A DNA stretch of 64,000 nucleotides from Paraspadella gotoi (lineage: Eukaryota; Chaetognatha), in the NCBI GenBank assembly GCA_051294375.1, contig CM119269.1, positions 1,814,537 through 1,878,536 on the forward strand, given 5' to 3'. This document shows positions 1-11,315 of the stretch, one piece after another (positions within the stretch are counted from its first letter, which is position 1; each line of letters opens with the position of its first letter). The notes beneath the pieces were generated by a model, which worked only from the letters and a program-made list of their open reading frames with translations, was not told the DNA's origin and made no database searches. The position numbers and the translations under genes are program-made.

Positions 1-302
1 AAAGAAGAAGGAATTCGAGCTCAGGTAGAATTTTTAATCTTAATATTTCGCCAAAAAAAANNNNNNNNNNNNNNNNNNNNNNNNNNNNNNNNNNNNNNNN
101 NNNNNNNNNNNNNNNNNNNNNNNNNNNNNNNNNNNNNNNNNNNNNNNNNNNNNNNNNNNNNNNNNNNNNNNNNNNNNNNNNNNNNNNNNNNNNNNNNNNN
201 NNNNNNNNNNNNNNNNNNNNNNNNNNNNNNNNNNNNNNNNNNNNNNNNNNNNNNNNNNNNNNNNNNNNNNNNNNNNNNNNNNNNNNNNNNNNNNNNNNNN
301 NN

Positions 303-1529
303 GAGAGAGGAGAGAGAGACGGAGAGAGAGAAGGAGAGAGAGAGGAGAGAGAGAGCGTAAGAGAGAGGAGAGGATGAGAGAGAGAGAGTGGAAACAAAGA
401 TAAATACACCTACCAATGGCATCTTTTAATCTTCAGCTTTCTTTGAAGTGTCGGAAAATGGAACTGATGTCAAAGATAATGCGGGCCGAATGGAGAGAGA
501 GAGCGAGAGAGAGAGAAAGAGAGAGAGAGAGAACGAGAGAAAGAGAAAAAGAGAGAGAGAGAGACACTGAAAGAGGAAGAATTTATTGGTCCAGAATTGA
601 AAATTCTTTTAAGGGTTTTTCTGATCATAATTTTATTCTAATGCTGTATAAATCAACATAAAAAAGTTTAAAAACCTTTGAACCCGAAAGAAAGAGTGAT
701 ACATAGAAAGAAAGAATGGAGAATGGCGTTGGCGTTGGCGTTGGCGTTGACGCTTTTGGAAAAGTTATGTCGAGGTGTGAAAGAGATTCGACTGAAATTG
801 AAAAAGATTTAATTAAACCGAAATGAGTTTCGCCTTCTCTCGGATTCACTCAAAATTTAGGCTCAGCTGGTATGAACATTTTCAGTTCCTGTCAATGACT
901 TTCGCAAATTCAATTAACGGAATAAATTCCGCCCTCGATGCGAAAAAGTGATCGATTGATGACAATTTAAAGGCCATGTCAGTAACTGTCAGTTTTCGCC
1001 CTTCATTTTTTTTAATAACCAGGGTTGCATTGCTAGTTATTATAAATATAAAATGATTTTAAAACTTTCTACGCAAGCCCCCCCCCAAAAAAAATAAAAT
1101 ATTTGTCAAATTTTGAAAGGAGATAAATCATAAATTCATAAATTCTAAACATTTTTTCAGTCGGTTCTTCTTTTAATTCATTTTATTTTGTTTGTTCTTA
1201 AACTTTCTTCGTTTTCTTTATCTTTCGTTTATGTCTCTGAAGCTCATTAATTATTCTCTCCTTTTAGTGTCATAACCAGGACAGAAGAGAATAAATAGGG
1301 TTTAGAAATTTTAATGTTTTCTTTATTTAACGATTTTTTATGCGAGCGAAGATTCTTTGTTCGAATGTCAACAAAAGTTTGCGACTAAGTTTTTTTCCCG
1401 AATTTCCCAAGTAATATTATGTTTTTTTTTCCATACTAGTAATGGAATGGAATATTCTCTCTCTCTCTCTCTCCTTTTCTATGATGGCAATGAAGTCAAT
1501 TTTTAAATGAAAATTAAATTAATAATTGT

Positions 1530-1612
<83 letters not shown>

Positions 1613-1850
1613 ATTATAATTATTATTATTATTATAATTATTATTATTATTATTATTATTATTATTTGTGATTCAATATTTTTAAATATTTATTTATCAG
1701 AGGTTAATTGTTAATTGTTAATTGTTCTAATGGTAATTGACTATAACCAATTGTAAAATTTTTTTTTGAAAACCGAAGAAGCGAGGCAATAACCGAGAGA
1801 AAGAGGACGAGTAAATAATTCAGGAAAGTGAGGGTCGACATATTGCGAAG
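303..1850. other. Non-coding stretch rich in GA and ATT microsatellites
   Basis: Follows an N gap at 61-302. It holds GA-rich tracts (303-390, 490-570), a short GGCGTT repeat at 723-748, and a long ATT trinucleotide microsatellite (about 1530-1665) broken by a few TAA variants. Reading frames here are products of the repeats. I see no supported exon. Confidence 0.8.
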
Positions 1851-2110
1851 AAACCGGGCTTACAAGTTTCTTGTCAGCCGCCCGCTCCGCCTCGCGCCGC
1901 CGCTGCGCCGCACCGCCGCTGCCGTGTTCACCGTTTGTCGCCGTCACTTCTCATCGGACGAGATGACGTTAATCCAGAAACGATGACCCGACTCGACTTT
2001 GATGTGCCGCCATTTTCGCCACCGCCCGCGACGATGATTGGTCGAAAAATTCGCTAAAATCCTCCGCCGATTGGTTGAAAAAATTCTCTCTTTTGCGTCT
2101 TCCTTCCGTT
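1850..2110. promoter_or_regulatory. CpG-rich promoter-like segment with CCAAT boxes
   Basis: A GC/CpG-rich island stands out from AT-rich flanks. It holds two inverted CCAAT boxes about 33 bp apart (ATTGG at 2037-2041 and 2070-2074), a TGACGTTA CRE-like site near 1963, and a GCCGCCATTTT site of YY1 type near 2007. A further ATTGG lies at 2517-2521. Such clusters mark TATA-less promoters of broadly expressed animal genes. The direction is unclear: a minus-strand frame covers 1741-1947 and ends in a possible donor (GTAAGC), but it has no good ATG. Confidence 0.35.
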
Positions 2111-2183
2111 TTTACTTCGACTTGCGGTCCCCCCCTTTTTTTTTTCTAATTCCATTTTAATCCATTTTGCAGCCAAGGATTTC

Positions 2184-2209
2184 TTCTCTCTCTCTCTCCT
2201 CTCTCTCTC

Positions 2210-2296
<87 letters not shown>

Positions 2297-2298
2297 CG
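2184..2298. repeat. (CT)n microsatellite
   Basis: Nearly pure CT dinucleotide tract with occasional CCT interruptions, lying directly downstream of the CpG-rich segment. Confidence 0.95.
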
Positions 2299-3702
2299 GT
2301 ATCTCCCACTGCCTAACGGAGATATATAATCACGAAAGTCAGGGGAAAAGTTTGGAGTGAACGGGGAAATTGAAGGCGCGACGGTCGAAGAGTGAAGAGT
2401 ATGAAGTGACTAGAGAGGTGTGGGTTAAGGCGGAGTGAAGAAGAGTTGTGAAAGCTCGTTTGTGATTGAGACGGAAATCTTCGCGGTCGGAACAACTAAA
2501 AGCGTGGGCGTCGCTGATTGGTGGGATGGCGGAATGCTTTGAGCTTTGGTTGACGCCAAACTAATTCTAAAAAAAAAAAAAGGTTTTTAAATGGCGTTAG
2601 GGAAATTGAGTAAATTTCGACGACAAAATTATATAGTACTATAATAAAGATCGGCGAGGTGAGCGATTCCAGAAAGTAATTCAAAAGTAGAAATGTCTAA
2701 TCTAATCTTACTAAAACTTTTTAATAATAAGAGGATACTGGGATGACTCGAAAGGAATAAAAAAAAATAAAGAAGAATAAAATAGAAAAAAGAAAGAGAA
2801 GAAAAATAAAAACAATAGGATAGATTTAGACTCAAAAGAGAAGCGGGAGAAAGATTTATAAAGATAATACAGACAATATATAACTAATAAAATAAGCATT
2901 AGGAAAAGAAAGAAAGAAAAGAAGTCCATCCTTGGGCGAAGAGACAAAGAAAGGCCTGATGATCGTAGAGATTCCACGCGGAAAGAAAAAAAGAGAAAGA
3001 GATCGAAGGGGAGGAGAGGCGGCGCCCGGCGCCCGGCGTCGACCCCCAAGCGATGGAAAGGCTCCGCCCACCTCTTCTTCGGAGGTGTTGAAGGAGGCGG
3101 TCCGGGGATCACGAGAGGTCGAATACCCGATCCCCGGGGAACATGAGGAATTTCCGGTGCCTCGTCTGGCTCCATTCGAGGACCGGACCCCGTGGCTGGC
3201 TAATCTGTCTTTCTTTTCTCCTCATTCTTTCTTCTCTTTTTATTCTTACTTTTCCTTTTTTTTCCTATTTTTTCTTTACATATTTTGGTCTTTCTTTCTT
3301 TCGTTTTCTTTCTTTTTCCCCCCTTTTTTTCTAATATTTATTTTTCTTTATTTCTTTTATTTCATTTTTTCGTTTTGTCTTTGTGTCTAACCTTATTTCC
3401 CTCCTTTTTTTTACCTTCTCATTTTTTTCTTATTTCCAACACTCTCTCTCTCCCCCCTCTCTCCCTCTCTCTCCCCCTACCGTTCCCTATTTAATCAGCT
3501 CCGGGTCTCACTCACGCGTCACATCTTTTCCGTCGCGCTCTTCAAATGGTCGTCATTCATCTCTCCTTGTCATGATTCGACGAACTCTTTCTTCTTCATT
3601 AAATCCATCCCTTCGTCCCTCAGTATTTTCGTCTCTCTGCTCCTTCTTTTGTTCCAATGTATATTGTAGTTTTATTGACATCTTCTTTGTTTATTTCTCA
3701 CA
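2299..3702. other. Spacer; GC-richer block at 2930-3190
   Basis: The block at 2930-3190 is open on both strands and less AT-rich than its surroundings, with protein-like composition in the plus frame (2932-3190) before it runs into T-rich low complexity. I see no domain, no clear splice sites and no homologue I recognise. It could be a first exon or 5' UTR, or chance. The rest is T/C-rich spacer. Confidence 0.4.
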
Positions 3703-4945
3703 CACGGTAGGGCAGAGAGGATGTGAAAGATACAAAAAAAGTGCCATCTCTGAAACCTATAAAATCTTAAAGTATACCCATGAGACACTTAATGTGGTAG
3801 GTCAATAAAATTCGATAAAGGCAGGTTTTTTTTTAAATGCTCATTAAAGTTTTTAAAAATTTTTTATAAAATTTTTTAAATAGTTTAGTGAAAATGCTTA
3901 CAATTTTAATGTCTATACATCTATCATTATCTACAGAGCATAAGCTTTAATTTGAGACCTCTCCCAACTTTTTACAATTTTTTGTTATTGAATTATAAGT
4001 AAAAATCATAATTTTAAAAAAAAAATTAATAATCAATCAGTTCTTTCAAACGAATTATTTCTTAAAAATAAAAGTACAAATAGGCTCTCAAAATGCAGTT
4101 CTACTTATTAAGCCCTAAAAACAAATTTTTTAAAAAATTTATATAAATTTATTATAAAAAATAAATAATACAGATAATTAATTTTATTTTTTTAAGAAAA
4201 ATATATGATATTTAATTAAAACCTAATCTCAAATAAAATAACAGATAAATATTAGTTGAGCACTTTAATTCAAAATCATATCCAGTATTAAAAAGTAATT
4301 ATATAATTTATTACTTATCAAAAAAAATTTTATTCATAAAATTATATTATAATAATAACTCACTCAATATTTGATATATATTATTAATAGATAAATGTAT
4401 AAAAATATTAACAAACATAATGCTTTAACTTTTAATACTTAATTAGAGTATATATTAATATTTTTCAAAATATTTTTTTCATTTTTAAAATTTTTTATAT
4501 TAAAATTATTATTAATTAAAAAAAACTTATTTTGAAGCCTAATAAGTAGAACTGTATTTTAAGAACATATTTGTATTTTTATTTTTAAGAAATAATCTGT
4601 TCAATAGTACTAATTGATTAATCTTTTTAAAAAAAAAATATTTAATTTTTACTTATTTTTCAATAGCAAAAGTAATAGAAAGTTGGGAGTGGTTTCAAAT
4701 TAAAGCTTATGCTTTGTAGATAATGATAGACATATAGACATTTAAATTGTAAGCATATTCACTAAACTACTTAAAAATTTTTATAAAAAAATTTAAAAAA
4801 CTTTAATGAGCATTTAAAAAAAACCTGCCTTTATCGAATTTTACTGACCTACCACATTAAGTGTCTCATGGGTATACTTTAAAAATTTATAGGTTTCAAA
4901 GATGGCACTTTTTTTGTTTCTTTCACATCCTCTCTGCCCTACCGT
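3703..4945. mobile_element. 1.24-kb fold-back (near-palindromic) element
   Basis: The two halves are reverse complements of each other almost throughout. The left end CACGGTAGGGCAGAGAGG (3703) matches the right end CCTCTCTGCCCTACCGTG (ending 4945). Inner blocks also pair: the GTGCCATCTCTGAAACC block near 3742 with its complement near 4890, and the TAAGCTTTAATTTGA block near 3941 with its complement near 4705. Arms are about 600 bp with small mismatches. There is no coding capacity. This fits a non-autonomous fold-back DNA element or giant MITE. I could not identify a clear target-site duplication, so the superfamily is open. Confidence 0.8.
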
Positions 4946-5059
4946 GCACATCTATTCGGCCATCCGTCAATCCAATCAATCAATCGATCTATAAATCAAA
5001 TCAATCAATCAATCCTTTAATATATGCAGCCATGTCTTATTAAATCCATCAAAAGATCC

Positions 5060-5091
<32 letters not shown>

Positions 5092-5331
5092 CATCCATCC
5101 ATTCATCTATCCATCCATCCATACATCCATCCATCCATTCATCAATCCCTCCCTCCATCCATCCATCCATCTATCCATCTATCCATACATCCATCCATTC
5201 ATTCATCCATCTATCCATCCATCCATCCAATCCATTGTTTCACCTTTCATCTTTGTCTTCCGGTGGATCGTTTTATTGGAAAAACTCAAACATCGAGTGA
5301 AAAAAAAAAGAAGTGAAAAAGGAGAGATGGG

Positions 5332-5383
<52 letters not shown>

Positions 5384-5640
5384 GCTTTTCTGTCGCCCTT
5401 TGTGGTCTCCTGATTCAACTTTCGCGCTCCTCCTCTCTCTCTCTCTTTGCAATAATTTGTAGTGACTTAAAGTCGGTCAGTCCTCTTTTTCATTTTAATA
5501 TTTGTTTTTAAAACTTTTGCAAATCTATCTCGCTATCTGTCTCCTAATGAATAAAATGTTTTTAATTAATTTTACGTGAAAATTTTTGCTGTTATCATCG
5601 TTCGCAATGTTTTGATACATTTTGAAACACAATATTTTCA
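4946..5640. repeat. ATCC/ATCA and CT microsatellites
   Basis: Degenerate tetranucleotide repeats (CAAT then ATCC, about 4960-5230), followed by a CT tract at about 5334-5385. The frames across them (for example 5024-5413) are repeat-derived. Confidence 0.9.
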
Positions 5641-5646
5641 CCGCCA

Positions 5647-5808
5647 AGAATAAAGAAAAGCCGACGTCTTTCCTCTTCTCACTTCTCTACTTCTCTTTTT
5701 AGAATAAAGAAAAGCCGACGTCTTTCCTCTTCTCACTTTTCTACTTCTCTTTTTAGAATAAAGAAAAGCCGACGTCTTTCCTCTTCTCACTTCTCTACTT
5801 CTCTTTTT
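5647..5808. repeat. 54-bp minisatellite, 3 copies
   Basis: Units beginning AGAATAAAGAAAAGCCGACG start at 5647, 5701 and 5755. They are nearly identical over 54 bp, differing by one C/T in the second unit. Confidence 0.95.
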
Positions 5809-6190
5809 TCGGTCTCCCGGTGATCTTCGCCATAAATATCTTTTCAATTTCCTTTCTTCGCTAAACTACTTTTCTTTCAGACTTCTCCCCTCGTTTCCCT
5901 TTCGTCTCTTCTCTCTTCTCTAATCGACTTTCCTCCATATTTTTTAACAGTATTTTTAATTACCTTTCTCGTTATCGTTCACCTTCTTTGACTTATATCT
6001 TAATCTTATCTTTTTCTCATTAATTTTATTTTCTACTCGAATCTCTTTAACTGCTAGAATCACTTTTACCGCTAAAATCACTTTTACCACTAGAATCACT
6101 TTCACCGCTCTCACAATCCACTTTTTACTTATCTTACTATTGTCAGTTTTTTAACTCTTCCTGACTTCAGGTCCATTTCTTTCTCCCTAT
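5809..6190. other. Pyrimidine-rich spacer
   Basis: T/C-rich single-copy sequence with a short degenerate repeat (CACTTTTACCGCTA-like, 6060-6110). No gene is seen. Confidence 0.6.
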
Positions 6191-6194
6191 CCTC

Positions 6195-6555
6195 TCACTC
6201 AGATACTCAGTCCTTCTCTCTCCCTCTCACTCAGATACTCAGTCCCTCTCTCTCCCTCTCACTCAGAATACTCAGTCCGCCTCTCTCTCCCTCTCACTCA
6301 GATACTCAGTCCCTCTCTCTCCCTCTCACTCAGATACTCAGTCCCTCTCTCTCCCTCTCACTCAGATACTCAGTCCCTCTCTCTCCCTCTCACTCAGATA
6401 CTCAGTCCCTCTCTCTCCCTCTCACTCAGATACTCAGTCCCCGTCTCTCCTCACCTCTCACTCAGATACTCCAGTCCCTCTCTCTCCCTCTCACTTCAGA
6501 TACTCAGTCGCCTCTGCTCTCCTCGTCACTTCAGATACTCAGTTCCTCTCTCCTC
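6195..6555. repeat. 32-bp minisatellite, about 11 copies
   Basis: Tandem units containing ACTCAGATACTCAGTCC, spaced 32 bp apart by a CTCTCTCCCTCTC linker. The early copies are almost perfect. The last three (6430-6555) gain scattered single-base insertions, which looks like residual sequencing error rather than ordinary unit divergence. Confidence 0.9.
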
Positions 6556-7380
6556 CCCTCACTCTCGCTGGGCGTGTTTGTCTCCGCCGTCGTCAGAGAG
6601 ATTTTCCTTTCGTGAAAAGGAAAAAAAACCCAAAAATCAGTGAACCAAGTTTTTCCTCCTTTAAAAACTTCGCGTCAGCATTTTTTGAGTTGAGTCGCAA
6701 AAGTAAAGGAGGATCTGCTATCTTTTTTAAAAAAAATGTCTTTTTTATTTCTAATCGGCCTTTTTTTTTAAATTGAAATTAAGAGAAGCAAATAAAAGTC
6801 AGATGCGAATATATGCTATGTTATTATCTTGTAAGCCTTAAACCACCAAAGCCTGTCCAAAGTGAGGGACAAGATAGCTTATTTATTAAATGAATGGATA
6901 ATTTTTATATTGGTTGTAAGTTGTAACAATTTCATATATGTACATATTTTTTTTTAAAAAATGGTAAACTATGTTATTATTCATGACTTATTAACGAATC
7001 ATGGTAATAAGATTTTTCACGGCAAGGTTTTTTTTTTCTTAAGAATTTTTTTTTCTGAAATAAAAGAGACAATTTGACAGTTAAGACGAGATATATATAT
7101 ATTTTCCGAATCTGACAATCGCTTTGTTCAAGTGAAGCGCAAAACCATTCGGTGGAACGACAACTTGGTATATTAAGTCAGTCGGTCAGTCGATCAACCA
7201 ACAAATAAAAATCCATCGATCCTAAAAGTCAACCGTTTCAAAAACTGACTTAGATTTAAAGACTCTCGGTCTCAGCGACAGACGCCCCATATTTCATCGC
7301 AGCGTCAAAAAATCTGTTCCTGAGAGGAGAGAGAGAAAAAAAAAACCGGGAGTTTATTTTGGGGGAGACTTTATTCCCTT

Positions 7381-7415
7381 TATAAAGTAAACACCGAGAG
7401 GCAGTTGGACTCGGT
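7381..7415 (+). promoter_or_regulatory. Possible TATA-type core promoter
   Basis: A TATAAAG at 7381-7387 is followed about 20 bp downstream by GCAGTTGG, an initiator-like sequence. The surrounding 7260-7660 is richer in CG dinucleotides than the flanks. The spacing is short for a TATA-Inr pair, and no exon can be attached to it, so this is only a weak candidate for the 5' end of a plus-strand gene. Confidence 0.2.
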
Positions 7416-7439
7416 TGGCGACCGAAAAGGAAAAAAAAA

Positions 7440-8960
7440 CCACTTTTCTTCGCTCGGGTTTTGTGTGTGTGTTTGCGGTTGCGAATTGTGTGTGGTTGCG
7501 CGGAATGTTTGCTAAGTGCGCAGCTTCGTTTTCGTTTTTTTGGTGGGAAAACTAGAGAATTTTTTTAGTTGCGACGCGGGTACTCGTGGAGCAACTCTAT
7601 TAATAACTTTTCGGTCGGTCGGTCAGTCGGTCTGTCTGTCCGTCGGTCTGTCCCCTTACTTAAAAATGTTCATAATTTGAATATAGTCCGTTGTTTGGTG
7701 CTTATTTGTTAAGAAGGGAAAATCCTCAAATTTAAGTGACTACTTGCGCCGCCTTTAGGAAATCCTAAAACTATAAAAAACAAAAGACAGAATTTCGATG
7801 CATTTCATGTCATGTCACGAAAAACATACGTGATAAGGCAGTCATAGCGGCGCAAAACATTTGAATTAACGTTTTTGCTTTTTTTTTTCGGCCAAGATAA
7901 TTTTTTTTTTTAAATTATCTTCTTTTTTCCTTTTCTTTTTTTATCCCTTCACTTTCCTGCTTTCTCATTTCTCTTGTTTTTCCACTCTTTCTCTCAATTT
8001 GCTAACTGTTTTTTTTATTCCCATCTCGACTCGCCATTTTTTTTTCTTTGATGCACCCGCTCTCAATTTCCCCCTATTTTTTTTGTTTCCACTCTCTAGT
8101 ATAGTATCAATCTTTTCCGCGACGGAGAACAAAATAAAAAGAAAAGAAAAGAAAAAAGAGAAAGAAACGCAAATGTTTTCTGGTTTTTCCACAGGAGAAG
8201 AAGAAAAGGGGAGAAGGGAGGAAAGGGGAGAAGGGAGGAAAGGGGAGAAGGGAGGAAAACAGCTAAGGGAAGGCTGAGGAAAGGTTAAGCGACGGAGGCG
8301 CGGGTTTCCTTTTTTTTACTGGCTCCTTTCATTTCCTTTCTTCCTTTTCTTTCCTCCTTTTCTTCAATTTGATTTCCTTTCCCTTTAACCTTTAAATTTC
8401 CTCGTCGACTCTGTTTGCATTTTCGGACTGCAAAACATAGAAGAAATCACTGAGCTAAAAAGCGAATAAAAAAAAAAAAAAAAAAAAACACGAAGGGAGA
8501 TTCCAATATGTGTTCCGCTGCAGTGACTTTGTCTCGTGTATTGACGTGTTTTTCTTCGAACGCGAGCACTGCATCGGAATACATCTTTTATTCTTTCATA
8601 CGCAATTCTTTAAAGAACCAAGAAGGTTGGCTGCTGCTGGCAGCTGCTTAGCATTTGAGGTTCTTTTTGTATTAGAAAAAATAACAAAATAGCTGTCAAA
8701 TATTAGCGGCATTGAAAGTTATGACTTATGAGGATATTTAATGTAAGTCGGAAAGACCGACGGGCAGACATACAGACCGACCGACCGACCGATCGGCCGA
8801 AAAAGGACTTATAGAGTTACTCTCGGCGCAACTAAAAACCTGCATAAAGAATACGTTTTCAGCATGAGCTAATTAGCTATGGATTGATTATCACTGAAAA
8901 TAGAAAGATGAAAGTATTATTTTAATTGTATTTAAAACTATATTAAATTCAATTTATTCT
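7440..8960. other. Spacer with fragments of a (GACC/GACG)-rich interspersed repeat
   Basis: Two fragments of one repeat type face each other. At 7560-7660 the minus strand reads a GACGGACAGAC-type tract followed by a TAGAGTTGC...CGCAACTAA segment. At 8755-8838 the plus strand reads GACCGACCGACC, then TATAGAGTTACTCTCGGCGC and CAACTAA. A 21-bp G/A-rich repeat (GGGAGAAGGGAGGAAA type) lies at 8205-8260. No gene is supported. Confidence 0.6.
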
Positions 8961-9297
8961 TTTTCATTTTTTAGGCGTTTCCTTCGTCCTATACGTTTAA
9001 AGCAACAAAAACTAAAGGTAATTGATCTACATGTTTTTTTTGTTTTTTTTTTGTTAACACGGTAAACAAATAAAGACAACAAAATCCACTAACATCAAAA
9101 CATGCAACACTACTAAAATGTTAAAAACTACTTTTTTTATAGAGAAGTGAGAATAATAAATATAATATACAGGGTAAGGTACCTGGTTACAACAGATATA
9201 CAAACAAAAAGAAAACTAAAAATAGCCACATTGCACAAGCTTTGAAAGAGAAAGAAAGAAAGAAAGAAAGAAAAAAAGAAATGAAAGAAAGAAAGAA

Positions 9298-9329
<32 letters not shown>

Positions 9330-10130
9330 AAAATGTAAAAAGCAACGTAAAGAAAAACACAAACGGTATTAAAAAAAAGTAACAGAATTGGACTCAAAAG
9401 GAAAAGAAAACAGAAGAAAAAGTTAAGGAAAATAAAAGTTTTGTTTTCGGTAATAAAACTTGTTTATTCCCAGGCGTCGCCATTGTCGTCCACGTGTGCC
9501 TCGGTCAGTTTTGTTTGAGAAAAGGTGAAGGGAGAGAAAGTCTTGAATAGTGAGGCCTCACAAGGTCTGACGTGGTCTCACGGGGTCCCTCGTGAAAGAA
9601 AAAATAGTTTCACGATGGGGGATGTGAGGCTTGGCGGACGTGATGTTTGAGAGGAGGGGACATAGGGAATAAAGATGGATAGATATTAGAGAGAATAGAA
9701 ATCATGAAAATATGTTTAAATACCATTTCGTAAAATCAGTAAATAAAAGACAATAAAATAAACCTAAAAGACAAAAATAGCAAAAAAGCTATGGCAATGG
9801 TAATTTATGCAAACACTCGTGTGCAAAAAAAAACAAGAAAAAAAAAAGCCACTTTATAACTTTAAATTCCAGATGATTCATAAAAACATTTAGAAAAATC
9901 ATATAAAAATATATTTAAAAAAAAGAAATCAATATATATATAAATTTTATCACAGTGGTTTAAGAGATTTTTAAACTTTAGAATCATTTACTTATATCAT
10001 TTAGCTTATTTTCTAATAAACTTGAATTTATTACTTATATTTAGAGACCTATCCCCTAAACAAATATGCCGATTTGTATAAAATTTATGGGAAACTCTAT
10101 CTTTTAATAATCTTTTTTTATTTTTAGATA
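8961..10130. other. AT-rich spacer with a GAAA microsatellite
   Basis: Holds an AAAG/GAAA tract (about 9245-9335) and AT-rich single-copy sequence. I see no exon. A dead minus-strand frame at 9137-9397 is repeat-derived. Confidence 0.7.
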
Positions 10131-10137
10131 TTTACTA

Positions 10138-10715
10138 AACAAGTTTAAGCAAACAATGACGGATCTGCCCATGATCATTAGCAGTAAGCAGATGACCAGA
10201 TAATTAAGTAATTAATTAATTAATTATTCTTTTATTTTTTTCTTTTTATTAATATATTTATGTATGTAAATGCTCACGATTATTAGTGGTATGCAGACCA
10301 TAAGATAATTAATTAATTTTATAAATAATTAATAAATTAATTAATTTATGCAACTTGGTATTTACACTAATAATAAAAGGAAAAAAGCATAATAAAATGG
10401 TAAAACAGGTTTTTTTATTTTTCCCATTTTTCTACTCAGATGATTCCATCGAAACATGATTTCCAGCTCAATGACACACCTTTTAACCCACACACAATAT
10501 TTCGTTCGTCCAATACACTCATGAGTAATTGGCGATAAAAGCTAAGGTGAGATGGACAGACAGACGGACAGACGGACGGACATCGGTTTTTTTTCATAAA
10601 TTATGATAATTCGATGTTCTGACATGATTTAAGATTTTGAGGTAGGACCGACGGACCGACCGACCGACAAAGTAAATTATAGAGCCGGGATCTGCTGTCA
10701 GCAGATCGGGCTAAA
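10138..10715 (+). mobile_element. Interspersed repeat, 'CAAACAATG' family, copy 1
   Basis: Starts with ACAAGTTTAAGCAAACAATG and CGGATCTGCCC, continues through TTAA-rich sequence, a block with TTTCCAGCTCAATGACACAC (about 10459-10480), then a (GACG)n tract (about 10557-10585) and a second GACCGACC tract (10645-10670), and ends near TATAGAGCCGGGATCTGC. The same order of blocks recurs at 54790-55575, and the first block recurs inverted at 14645-14693. No coding capacity is seen. It may be a long SINE or a non-autonomous element. Confidence 0.65.
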
Positions 10716-11315
10716 AAAAAAAAAAAGTACATAATTCGTTTTTAAATGGTGCATTTTTTTTTTTGCACATGACTGTAGAGTGTAGATAACATAGCAGAAC
10801 CTGCGACAAATCTATCCATTTCAATCCAATTCTATCATATTCTATCCAAACTCTTAATCCATCACAAAATATAATCTAAAAGAGAGAAAAGGGTTAGTTA
10901 ATATATAAAAATTAAGTAAAATTGTAGAAAAGAAGTCAAATATTAATCAAAATGAAAATCAAAAGTATTTCATAAATTATGTAGTACAAGTGATATATTT
11001 TACAGTTCAGTTCACACATACAAAATTTATACTGTTATAACACACAAGTATATGCCAATGCCTACAAAATAAACTACCATCAAAATGTTTGTAATATCAA
11101 TTATTTTGAACAATAATTTTCTATTTTCAAGTATAGGAAAAAAAGGTTTTTGAAATTTGAACGAGTTTATTGACAAATTAATAGTTTCAAGTAATAACAT
11201 GATGAATGACTTTTAGTAAAATTGGGAATTGCATTCTTTTAGTTATAGAACATAGTGGTTAATAAAAAGCAGTTCGTTTTTTCTAGTTTTACTATAGCTC
11301 TTGGGTCTTTAACTA
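10716..11315. other. AT-rich downstream flank of the minus-strand membrane protein gene
   Basis: No ORF or repeat of note. It is the 3' side of the gene at 11316-13622. AATAAA-type polyadenylation signals on the minus strand would fall here, but none can be assigned with certainty. Confidence 0.5.

Noticed and set aside
1526-1714. Poly-isoleucine reading frame and similar poly-Asn/Leu frames at 63562-63994
   Set aside because: They are translations of ATT trinucleotide microsatellites with no non-repetitive coding context in that frame.
2711-3390. Overlapping ORFs of about 150 aa on both strands
   Set aside because: No domain, no consistent splice sites, and the tails are T/A low complexity; kept only as a note on the GC-richer block.
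6195-6555. Considered as a CRISPR-like array because of regular 32-bp spacing
   Set aside because: There are no unique spacers between the units, and the setting is an animal genome; it is a plain minisatellite.
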